A model generated the notes under the pieces. The model was not told the origin of the DNA. It did not search any database and saw only the letters and a program-made list of their open reading frames with translations. This document shows positions 55,342 to 64,000 of a DNA stretch of 64,000 bases, piece after piece (position 1 is the stretch's first letter; each line of letters starts with the position of its first letter). This DNA is from Cunninghamia lanceolata. Taxonomy: Eukaryota; Streptophyta; Pinopsida; Cupressales; Cupressaceae. The position numbers and the translations under genes are program-made. The stretch is from assembly GCA_027924645.1 (NCBI GenBank), contig BSBN01000242.1, positions 3,224,001 to 3,288,000 of the forward strand. The letters run 5' to 3'.

Positions 55342-57856
55342 TTACAAGACCAAGCCCTGAAACTGTGGCAGGTTGTCAATGGTATCAGGCAAGTTCAAGT
55401 GCTGCAGCTGTGACAGGTTGCCAATGGTATCAGGGAGCTTATTTAACTCACAACACCCTCCCAAGTCCAAGTGCTGCAGCTGTGACAGGTTGCCAATGGT
55501 ATCAGGGAGGTAATTTAACCTCTCACACTGTCCCAAGTCCAAGTGCTGCAGCTGTGACAGGTCGCCAATGGTATCAGGGAGGTTATTTAACCCTTTACAA
55601 CATGTCAAGTCCAAGTGCTGCAGCTGTGACAGGTTGCCAATGGTATCAGGGAGGTAATTTAACCTCTCACACCATCCCAAGTTCAAGTGCTGCAGGTGTG
55701 ACAGGTTGCCAATGGTATCAGGGAGGTTATTTAACCATTTACAACCTGTCAAGTCCAAGTGCTGCAGCTGTGACAGGTTGCCAATGGTATCAGGAAGGTT
55801 ATTTAACCCCTCATACCATTGCAAGTTCAAGTGCTGCAGCTGTGACAGGTTGCCAATGGTATCAGGGAGGTAATTTAACCTCTCACACTGTCCCAAGTCC
55901 AAGTGCTGTAGCTGTGACAGGTTGCCAATGGTATCAGGGAGCTTATTTAACTCCCAACACTCATGCAAGTCCAAGTGCTGCAGCTGTGACAGGTTGCCAA
56001 TGGTATCAGGAAGGTTATTTAACTCCTCACACCATTGCAAGTTCAAGTGCTGCAGCTGTGACAGGTTGCCAATGGTATCAGGGAGGTAATTTAACCCTTT
56101 ACAACATGTCAAGTCCAAGTGCTGCAGCTGTGACAGGTTGCCAATGGTATCAGGGAGGTTATTTAATCCATCACACCCTCCCAAGTCCAAGTGCTGCAGT
56201 TGTGACAGGTTGCCAATGGTATCAGGGAGCTTATTTAACATTCTACACCATCCCAAGTCCAAGTGCTGCAGCTGTGACAGGTTGCCAATGGTATCAGGGA
56301 GCTTATTTAAACAGGAACACCCTTGCAAGTCCAAGTGCTGCAGCTGTGACAGGTTGCCAATGGTGTCGGGGAGGATATTTAAGGTAAAACTCGATGATTT
56401 CATGACCAATTGCTGCGGCTGTATATTAGGAAGTGAAAATATGGATGAGAGAAATCTGGAGTTGCCCAAGGTATCGGTTAAAGAGTTGTCAACTAGTTGC
56501 ATAATCTTCAGTTGCCCGACGTTGCCCACAAATCTGGAGTGACGTGGCATCCTTAGTGTTGTATTCGTCTTACTTATTGCTGTTTCATTCGGAAATGGAG
56601 TCACAGTGTCACAATCTTCCAACCTTAACCATATCAAGCTTTGAGGAAGCATGACAAGCGTGTTTTCTGTCATGCCTTCAATCAACACATTCTGCAAATG
56701 AAGATAGCGAAGACCAGGTTTGCACAGCATTTCTAGCCTTAATGACGAGAGATGTCTCCCATTGAGCCGAAGGTGAGAGATGTCGTTGCAGATGATGTTG
56801 GAGCCGATGTCGAGAGATGTCTCCCATAGTCGGGTACCCGACTTTTCTTTTTCAGCAATGCTCCGCCCCATATCACGCAAATGGTCATGCATATCAAATA
56901 CACCTTTATCATCAATCTTTATCAGCAACTTCATCGAAAGATTATTTACAGCAGTGTGTACCTTATCATACAAGGATTTCCAGAAAATAATGGGAAATCT
57001 TTTGTGTTCTCCAAGGAAGAAGCAAGCAATGTCGACAAATATTTCTTTTTCTTCAGGAGTAAGACCACTATAACTGATGTAGAGTCTTTCGTGAATCCCT
57101 GGGTTGAGAGTAATGTTACAAAGAGCTTCAGTCCAGCAATCTGTGTCATTGTGCTTATCATATAAGGAAGATCCAATCACTTCCAATGAAAGAGGATGCC
57201 CCTTACAAGCTTCCACTATCTTTATGGACAGATCTTGGTATCTGGGACTTGGAGATTCTCTAAGAAAAGCATGCCAACTAAATAACTGGAGACCTTCTTT
57301 TATCTCCAATCCAGTCATCTCGTGGATGCAATCAGCAACATTGAGAATATGTTGGTCTCTAGAAGTAATTATAGCTCTGCTGCCAGGGACCAGCCAATCC
57401 CCAACCAAAGCATTCAATTGAACAAGAGCATCCACATCATCCAAAATAAGCAACACACGCTTTCCTCCCAAGCGATCCCTGAACAAAGATATGCCCTCGT
57501 CAACACTGTCTACTTCTTTATCATAATTGCATAAATTTTTGAGAATTTGTTTCTGCAATTTTGTAAGCCCTGTGGCCTCTGCAGTAGTGGCACGGACATT
57601 ACATACAAAGGAAGCAGCTTCAAAATCAGCATAAACTTGGTTGTACACGGCCTTGGCAACTGTGGTCTTGCCAATACCACCGATACCCCATATTCCAAGT
57701 TTAACCACCTCATGCACTAAATTGAGATTTAATTTCTGAATGAGAGAATCCTTGACAGTGTCCATTCCCACTGGATGCTTGGCAACTTCTAAGGGCACTC
57801 TGTCCAATGTCTTAACCAGGTCATTCACCACCATCTTTACTAGCCCAGCTTCGTAG
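55342..57856 (-). CDS. TNL-class NLR resistance gene, NB-ARC-LRR exon
   Basis: Intracellular immune receptor. Residues counted from the first in-exon Met (57834): P-loop GIWGIGGIGKTT at 48-58; kinase-2 VLLILDDVD at 127-135, where the final Asp marks the TIR class; RNBS-B GSRAIITSRD at 151-160; GLPL-type CKGHPLSLEV at 210-219; RNBS-D EIFVDIACFFLG at 264-275; and MHD in FDMHDHLRDMG at 313-323. LRRs start near 488, with 13 full LPDTIGNLSQLQHLDL-type repeats of 24 residues, one 15-residue unit and a degenerate last one. The exon begins at 57856 after a splice acceptor (TTTTGTTGTTGCAG), reading YEAGLVKM into the Met, so that Met is not the true start. The TIR exon is not in the 6 kb upstream. The ORF is otherwise intact; the gene may be functional with a long intron, or a truncated copy. 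Confidence 0.88.
55377..56395 (-). repeat. 72-bp tandem repeat encoding the LRRs
   Basis: CAATGGTATCAGG starts at 55422, 55494, 55566 and so on every 72 bp to 56358 (14 units), plus a unit shortened by 27 bp at 55377. Units are nearly identical except for one window of about 12-18 bp encoding the variable residues after LDL/LNL. Such low divergence indicates recent unit duplication or gene conversion. Confidence 0.97.
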
Positions 57857-57870
57857 CTGCAACAACAAAA
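57857..57870 (-). other. Splice acceptor of the NLR exon
   Basis: Minus-strand TTTTGTTGTTGCAG directly before CTACGAAGCTGGG. A pyrimidine-rich tract ending in CAG at the point where TNL genes carry the intron between the TIR and NB-ARC exons. Confidence 0.75.
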
Positions 57871-57934
57871 GTACTACTAATTATCGTCGTTCCACTCCTT
57901 TGCAAAGAGTATAAAAAGAGTTAAGAAAAATTTA

Positions 57935-58200
57935 CATTTAAGAATTATTTTGAGTAATAAATATAAGTATTTATTTTAAAATTAAATAATTATAATTAAG
58001 AATTTGATGGGTAAATGGGTTGATGAAGAAATATATGTTATCTATTATTCAGCAATTAAATAATTATGGATTGAATGCGTCTGGATATAACCATGTTAGA
58101 TATTTTTCCTCAAAGTTTCGGATCACACTCAAATCAAGAGATAGAGAGTGAGAGAAGAGAATACAAATGATTAAATTGCAGACCGAGCTCTTAAAAAGAG
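57935..58200. repeat. ~265-bp direct repeat, copy 1
   Basis: Matches about 59190-59460 in the same orientation, from AGAATTATTTTGAGTAATAA to the AGAGAAGAGAA/CTCTTAAA region. Its right end is also the first unit of an 81-bp tandem duplication (58134-58296, AGAGAAGAGAATAC at 58151 and 58232). Confidence 0.85.
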
Positions 58201-58399
58201 AGGGGGGTAGTGAATCAAGAGATATAGAGTAAGAGAAGAGAATACAAATGATTAAATTGTAGACTGAGCTCTTAAAAAGAGAGGGAGGTAGTGAGGTGGC
58301 ATGGAGGCCTAGAGAAATCTAACAACAAGACCACTTCATAAAAATAAACCATTAAATAAACCAAAAACAACTACATAGCAAATCCAAGGCATACAACAT

Positions 58400-59100
58400 A
58401 AAACTATATGCATATATAAAGTATGTGGACGAATATAAAAAGAGAAATAAAACAATAAAAAGGTAAAAAACATAAAATGCAAAATAGAGCTACAAAAATG
58501 TATGCATATAAGAGGAATATGTATGTATATGTATATATGTGTATACCTGCATATACATACACATATACATGCATAAATGTAAGAAAAAGTGTGTGTGCAT
58601 ATGTAAATTTATATGAATAAGTAAATGTATATATATAAAGTATGTGGAACAAAAACAAATCAATGAGAACATAAAAACAAAAAGGAATCAAACAAAAATG
58701 CATAATCAAGTTACAAAAAATATGTATATAAAAGGTATATATATGTATATGCATATATGTGTATACATGCATATACATATGCATATACATGTATATATGT
58801 AAGAAGTGTGTGTATATGTAAAAAAAAAAGTGGAAGGGGCACAAAACAACCTTGAGAGGGGCACAAATAAGGAGAGGCCTAAAAAATTAAAAAACAATAT
58901 GAGAATGATAAATAAAGGGCAAACATATTTAAATACACCTACAAAAAAAATATGTATAAATTGAAAATACATGGTATGTATATATGTAAGTATACACATA
59001 TATACATACACATGCATGAATATATGTGTATATATGTAAAAGTATGTATATGTATATCTATACATATATATACACATAGTCATGTATAATCCTCTAAAAA
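58400..59100. repeat. Alternating purine-pyrimidine (ATGTATATGCATAT) repeat region
   Basis: Three ~220-bp units begin with AAAGTATGTGG-like words (58418, 58636; third diverged near 58840). Each combines an A-rich spacer and a run of ATGTATATGTATATATGTGT/ATACATGCATATACA type. Minus-strand open frames through it (His/Tyr/Ile-rich) are repeat by-products. Confidence 0.75.
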
Positions 59101-59186
59101 CTTAAAAACAATAATGGAAAAATATAAAAGAACAAAAACATATACCTACAACTACAAGAAGTTCCTTAGCATGAATCAGGGAGGTT

Positions 59187-59465
59187 ATCTATTATTCAAG
59201 AATTATTTTGAGTAATAAATATAAGTATTTATTTTAAAACTAAATAATTATAATTAAGAATTTGATGGGTTAAGAGGTTGATGAAGAAATAGATGTTATC
59301 TATTATTCAACAATTAAATAATTATGGATTGAATGCTTCTGGATATAATTGTGTTAGATATTTTTCTTCAACGTTTTGGATCACACTCAGTGAACCATCA
59401 TCAAGAGATAGAGAGTAAGAGAAGAGAACACAAATGATGAAATTGCATACCAAACTCTTAAATAA
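59187..59465. repeat. ~265-bp direct repeat, copy 2
   Basis: Second copy of 57935-58200; together they flank the alternating purine-pyrimidine block. Diverged by scattered substitutions and small indels. Confidence 0.85.
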
Positions 59466-60017
59466 TTAAACAAATTAAGCTATGTTTATTAATAGATAAT
59501 AACAAAAATTAAGAAGTAATTAAAATTTATCAGCTTTTAAATTATTAGTAAATAGGAAGAAAAAATAATTTTTTTAAAAATGGTTTTATAAAATATTGTT
59601 TTTATAAAAATGAAAATATAAAATAATTAAATAGCTATATTTGAGTGGAGACACATAAATCATCCTTGAAATAATATATTAAAGATTTCAAATGCAAGTA
59701 GAGAAAGTGTAATGTCCCCTTCTCGCAAGCCAAAATTTTCTCAACCTTGCACACAATTTCAACTCACAAAAAGAGAACATTAGTACACTAGTCTATCTTT
59801 GGATTCCCACTTATAATAATATATGCAAGAAATATTCAAATTACATAATCACATTGCCCTTATAGGGTTATACTCTTATGTTCAAGATCAATATGCTTTT
59901 CACACTTTCCATCATTATCCATTATATGTAGATCTATGCATTAATCAATCATTAATTCCATGTGAAAGGATGTGATAGGATGCCATATGCCAATTATCAT
60001 GGGTCCATTATTTCCAT

Positions 60018-60233
60018 CCTTTGACTTGAGGGGTGAATACTCACTGACTTTAGTCAAAGGCCAATTATGATAATCCTTTGGCTCAAGGGGTGAATACTCA
60101 CTGACTTTAGTCAAAGGCCAATTATGATAATCCTTTGGCTCGAGGGGTGAATAACTCACCAACTTTAGCCAAAGGTCAATGATTACAATCCTTTGGCTTG
60201 AGGGGTGAATAACTCACCTACTTTAGCCAAAGG
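60018..60233. repeat. Hairpin array I: four ~57-bp units in the LTR
   Basis: Units start at 60018, 60075, 60132 and 60190. Each has an outer 9-bp inverted repeat (CCTTTGGCT/AGCCAAAGG, or CCTTTGACT/AGTCAAAGG in unit 1) around GGTGAATACTCACC-like inner pairs. Paired positions change together between units 1 and 3/4; unit 2 has the intermediate G-T state. The right LTR (63919-64000) carries the same arrangement. Confidence 0.85.
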
Positions 60234-60235
60234 CC

Positions 60236-60635
60236 AAATCCACTTGTCCAAGGGGTGCCATTGCACCTACTGAGACAAGGGCCATATCCGCTTGTCCAAG
60301 GGGTACCTTTTGTACCAACTGAGACAAGAGCCAAATCCACTTGTCCAAGGGGTGCCATTGCACCTACTGAGACAACCTTGGCCATATCCGCTTGTCCAAG
60401 GGGTACTTTTTGTACCTTTTGAGACAAGGGCCAAATCCACTTGTCCAAGGGGTGCCATTGCACCTACTGAGACAAGGGCCATATCTGCTTGTCCAAGGGG
60501 TACCTTTTGTACCTACTGAGACAAGGGCCAAATCCACTTGTCCAAGGGGTGCCATTGCACCTACTGAGACAAGGGCCATATCCGCTTGTCCAAGGGGTAC
60601 TTTTTGTACCTACTGAGATAAGGGACAAAACATAC
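60236..60635. repeat. Hairpin array II: eight ~49-bp units in two alternating types
   Basis: GTCCAAGGGG recurs at 60246, 60294, 60343, 60394, 60443, 60491, 60539 and 60588. Type A has GGTGCCATTGCACC and type B GGTACCTTTTGTACC, alternating A-B (98-bp higher-order unit). Each is enclosed by CTTGTC...GACAAG. Inner stems GGTGC/GCACC and GGTAC/GTACC differ by a compensatory change. Confidence 0.9.
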
Positions 60636-61954
60636 CCATGTTGGCTAATTGAACATTCCCATGCATCACTCTCTCAGATAGAGTTAATGAATTAATTCTA
60701 TTATTCTAGTTGCTAACATGATTCTATAATAATATATCTCTTTATGTATTTATTAACATTATATCATTATTGAGAGAATGTTCATTCCTTTCATGGTTTA
60801 ATATTGCTCTTGTTAAGACATTTTCACTACCTTATTGATTAACAGTAACATGCATCATATCTTGCATCGTATGTCATCTTTATGATAACATTCTTATCGA
60901 ATAATGATCATTTATTTTATGATATGCACATTTACCTTATAACATTCTTATTCTATGCTAAAATTTGCTTATTCCTATTCACATTCCATCCATAACAATA
61001 TCTTTATACTAGATATAAACTTGAGCAATTGAAATACACATACTTACATTTAACTATTATAGGAATAAACATATTAATTATACTTACCTGAATTTTTGAT
61101 GGTGGCTCTCTTTTCCTTGGCTGTAAATATGATGCTTGTTGATGACATCAGAATATTCCTTGAAATGATATTTGAAATGCTAGTATATATGTATAAGAAT
61201 ATTAATGTCTTGTCTGATCTAATTGTGAGATAGGCTTCTAATTTGTTGTCCATATATTTGTAATGCTTGTTCATATTACATCTGCTGCTTATATGATATT
61301 GCTTAGTTAATCATAATCGTCCCTGCCTATCCCTTATTATTTGATGCTGAACCTCCCCTTATATCTTTCAATAATCGTATCCCTTCATGGTCCGTTGCTG
61401 CCTTTAATAACCTCTTGTTTGCTTTTAATTATTTTCAAGGAATATCAATAAAAACAGTAATCGCTGCTTACTATATATATTATAATGATCATTGACTTTA
61501 GCCATTCATACTCTTTGGTAATTATATATGGGTCGACTTCTGTTAACATATTTTTATTAGCTTATATTATAATTATAATATAGTCTTCATTCTGATGTCT
61601 TTCTTATTAATAATATCTTATATAATTTTATAATAATATCTTTATTCTATTAATATATATAAATGATATAATATCTTTTGACTAGGTTTAAGTATATATA
61701 TATTAATATTTATTTATGTTTATTTAATATAATAATATATTAATTACTATATTATTATATATTATATTTATATTGATGATAATAACAATAATAATGCTAT
61801 TACATATATTTATTATTTAGAAATACGATAAGTATATTATATGTGAATAAAATAGTATTATTATATATATGATCATTATCAAAACCAACTCTTCTATCTA
61901 ATCATGATGTTTAAATCTTTTATTTAAACAATGCCTTAACATCGGGATATGACA

Positions 61955-62763
61955 GGCCTCCCCTCTCGAAATTGCTTGTCCTCAAGCAATCGTGAGTTCT
62001 TTAATCACCTTGTCTACTTTCCGATGTGTTTAGATGAACACACTTGAGTGAAGAGAAATTGATTGTGATTCCATGAAAGAGAATTTGTGATCAAAGAGCA
62101 TTGTTTGATGTTTTGAATAACAACGATGGGATGATTTGAGAGTGTTGAGATTCCAAGATGCATCTTCAATTTTGGTTACAAGATTCAGTCTTATATGTTA
62201 TTGACCTCAAAATTGAGAAGAGTTATGTTCTTTGAGGAGTAATTGGTTATATGATGTCATGATAAAAGAGGATTTGATTTGATTTTGAGTAGCAATATGA
62301 TTGAAGAAATGTAGTTAATCAAATGAATGCAGGAAGGAAGAATTTTTCAATGTTAAAGAAAACTTGGGGAGTATTGATAATTCGAGATTGGAGATTTGGA
62401 ATGAAATAATATTGATGAATATTCGAAAAGATGAATCTAATGATTTTGTAAGTAAGACTTTGATTGCTTAAGAAAGTTGATGATAAGATAATGTATAGCA
62501 TGATCATGGGGGTTGATGATGAGATAATGTCCCCCCCTTTTTGGGATATTCTTGATCTATTAACCTGCACACGAGAATAACTACTAGAAAGAAACATTAG
62601 CAATATTAAAAATCCATAAATTAACAATGAAATCAGTATGTCATAACATAATTAATGATATAACATAAATAACATTTAATTTCAGCATATAGTTAGCCAT
62701 ACCTCAAGTTGATCCTTTGATAGAATCCATATAAATACTTGCAAGTTAGAGCATGATGGAGGG
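61955..62763. other. Interior of non-autonomous element, left part
   Basis: PPT complement GGCCTCCCCTCTCG at the LTR edge, then ~800 bp rich in GATTTGA/ATGATGA words. No gag or pol frame; a 102-codon minus frame (62319-62627) shows no family features. Confidence 0.6.
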
Positions 62764-63455
62764 CACACTTACTACCTATCAGCTCAAGCATGCAAGCAAG
62801 TAGCTCAAGTAAGTAGGCAAATAGCTCAAGTAGACAAGCAAGTAGCTCAAGCAAGTAGGCATGTAGCTCAAGCATGTAGGCAACTAGCTCAAGCATGTAG
62901 ACAACTAGCTCAAGCAAGTAGGCAAGTAGTTCAAGTAGACAAGCAAGTAGCTCAAGAAAGTAGGCAAGTAGCTCAAGCAAGTAGGCAAGTAGCTCAAGTA
63001 GACAAGCAAGTAGGTCAAGCATGTAGACAACTAGCTCAAGCATGTAGACAAGTAGCTCAAGCATGTAGGCAACTAGCTCAAGCAAGTAGACAAGTAGCTC
63101 AAGCACATAGGCAAGTAGCTCAAGCACATAGGCAACCGACTCAAGCAAGTAGACAAGTAGCTAAAGTAGACAAGCAAGTAGCTCAAGAAAGTAGGCAAGT
63201 AGCTCAAGCAAGTAGGCAAGTAGCTCAAGTAGACAAGCAAGTAGCTCAAACATGTAGACAACTAGCTCAAGCATGTAGACAAGTAGCTCAAGCAAGTAAA
63301 CAAGTAGCTCAAGCATGTAGGCAACTAGCTCAAGCAAGTAGACAAGTAGCTCAAGCATGTAGGCAAGTAGCTCAAGTAGGCAAGTAGCTCAAGCACATAG
63401 GTAAGTAGCTCAAGCACATAGGCAACCAACTCAAGCAAGTAGACAAGTAGCTAAA
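62764..63455. repeat. 21-bp minisatellite inside the element
   Basis: About 32 units of GCAAGTAGCTCAAGCAAGTAG type, with variants (ATGTAGGCAACTAGCTCAAGC). Longer segments are themselves duplicated: CAAGTAGACAAGCAAGTAGC at about 62933 and 63165, and GCACATAGGCAACC at about 63124 and 63414. The 21-bp period keeps minus-strand frames open as LELLAYL-type heptads (62693-63148), without evidence of use. Confidence 0.9.
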
Positions 63456-63592
63456 GCCACCAAACATACATGTAAGTTATAAAGTATACACTTAAATACA
63501 TAAGTCACACGAATACACTTATTCACATAAGCCACAAGGTAGACCTTGAATACACATAAATCACAAAGTATACACAGGATGGCAGGATGACT

Positions 63593-63604
63593 GCTCTGAT
63601 ACCA
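63593..63604 (-). other. Primer binding site (tRNA-Met type)
   Basis: GCTCTGATACCA, complement of TGGTATCAGAGC, one base before the right LTR start TGTAATGTCC. Confidence 0.85.
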
Positions 63605-63605
63605 C

Positions 63606-64000
63606 TGTAATGTCCCCTTCTCGCAAGCCAAAATTTTCTCAACCTTGCACACAATTTCAACTCACAAAAAGAGAACATTAGTACACTAGTCTATCTTTGG
63701 ATTCCCACTTATAATAATATATGCAAGAAATATTCAAATTACATAATCACATTGCCCTTATAGGGTTATACTCTTATGTTCAAGATCAATATGCTTTTCA
63801 CACTTTCCATCATTATCCATTATATATAGATCTATGCATAAATCAATCATTAATTCCATGTGAAAGGATGTGATAAGATGCCATATGCCAATTATCATGG
63901 GTCCATTATTTCCATCCTTTGACTTGAGGGGTGAATACTCACCGACTTTAGTCAAAGGCCAATTATGATAATCCTTTGGCTCGAGGGGTGAATACTCACC
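63606..64000 (-). repeat. Right LTR (5' LTR), incomplete
   Basis: Near-identical to 59708-60100 and cut by the window edge within hairpin array I. In this copy the inner stem is the perfect GGTGAATACTCACC, where the left copy has a terminal mismatch in units 1 and 2. Confidence 0.9.

Larger units (their letters stand above)
59708..61954 (-). repeat. Left LTR (3' LTR), 2247 bp
   Basis: Plus-strand ends are TGTAATGTCCCCTTCTC and CGGGATATGACA (minus strand: TGTCATATCCCG...GGACATTACA). The first ~290 bp match 63606 onward of the right LTR. It contains two hairpin-forming tandem arrays (60018-60635) and an AT-rich remainder. Confidence 0.85.
59708..64000 (-). mobile_element. Small non-autonomous LTR retrotransposon (truncated by window end)
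   Basis: Left LTR 59708-61954, interior of only ~1.65 kb, and start of the right LTR at 63606. Minus orientation: the complement of the tRNA-Met site (GCTCTGATACCA, 63593-63604) abuts the right LTR, and the PPT complement GGCCTCCCCTCTCG (61955-61968) abuts the left LTR. The interior has no gag or pol; it consists of unremarkable sequence and a 21-bp minisatellite. By structure it resembles the LARD/TRIM-like non-autonomous class and must be mobilised in trans. Confidence 0.85.

Noticed and set aside
55365..56387. 340-codon plus-strand open frame opposite the NLR LRRs (repeating CQWYQGGYLT)
   Set aside because: It is the antisense frame of the 72-bp LRR repeat. A 72-bp period keeps any stop-free frame open, and the sense strand has clear NB-ARC and LRR homology.
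55377..56395. Regularly spaced repeats resembling a CRISPR array
   Set aside because: Period is 72 bp with only 12-18 variable bases, the repeat encodes LRRs in frame, and the context is plant nuclear DNA.
58404..59083. Minus-strand open frames rich in His, Tyr and Ile
   Set aside because: Products of the ATGTATATGC repeat, not protein-like.
60292..60695. Open frames of LVQGVPLHLLRQ type on both strands
   Set aside because: Repeat-driven frames through the 49-bp LTR array.
62693..63358. Minus-strand Leu-heptad frames (LELLAYL) as a coiled-coil gene
   Set aside because: The 21-bp minisatellite has no stop in these frames, so openness is not evidence of coding. No start context or conserved flanks.

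Overview
This is nuclear DNA from a plant, most likely a conifer or other gymnosperm. The clues are the AT-rich, transposon-dominated sequence, plant LTR retrotransposon primer sites (TGGTATCAGAGC), a plant L1-type LINE with a C-terminal RNase H, and a TIR-type NLR whose LRRs repeat the motif LPDTIGNLSQLQHLDL, a style familiar from conifer resistance genes. The organism call is inference. No bacterial gene organisation is present.

Layout. 1-13.4 kb: a repeat landscape. It holds a 100-bp GGTTCAA minisatellite abutting a decayed class I histone deacetylase exon, dispersed and rearranged repeat copies, a degenerate ~175-bp tandem array, a (TA)28 tract and CCGATGG-rich repeats. 13.4-24.2 kb: a decayed Ty3/gypsy (Tat/Athila-like) element with gag, protease, an extra RNase H ahead of RT, RT-RNase H and integrase; its 5' LTR is truncated. 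24.2-30.3 kb: the 3' half of a Sirevirus-like (Ty1/copia) element carrying a long non-pol ORF, broken by a 1.75-kb insert and ending in a 3' LTR. 31.5-35.6 kb: a second decayed ORF of the same general kind. 35.9-43.3 kb: a complete young minus-strand LTR element (two 1093-bp LTRs, PBS, four PPT-like motifs, near-perfect TSD) with a partial gag and a ~1050-codon ORF but no pol. 44.7-45.3 kb: tandem repeats. 45.4-51.6 kb: a nearly full-length decayed LINE. 52.7-53.7 kb: a probable solo LTR. 55.3-57.9 kb (minus): the NB-ARC-LRR exon of a TNL resistance gene. 59.7-64.0 kb: a small non-autonomous minus-strand LTR element, cut by the window end, with hairpin-forming tandem arrays in its LTR and a 21-bp minisatellite inside.

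The only plausible cellular genes are the NLR exon (open over 837 codons) and the histone deacetylase fragment (dead). The rest is layered transposon history: the Ty3 element interrupts the first ORF-bearing element, and the minus-strand element sits in sequence just downstream of the second ORF. In every decayed element many in-frame stops are TAG where a conserved Gln is expected, consistent with CAG-to-TAG deamination at methylated CHG sites.

Best leads: the pol-less LTR element and its related long ORFs; the covarying hairpin arrays in the last LTR; the fresh 72-bp LRR expansion in the NLR; and the NLR's missing TIR exon and premature C-terminal stop.
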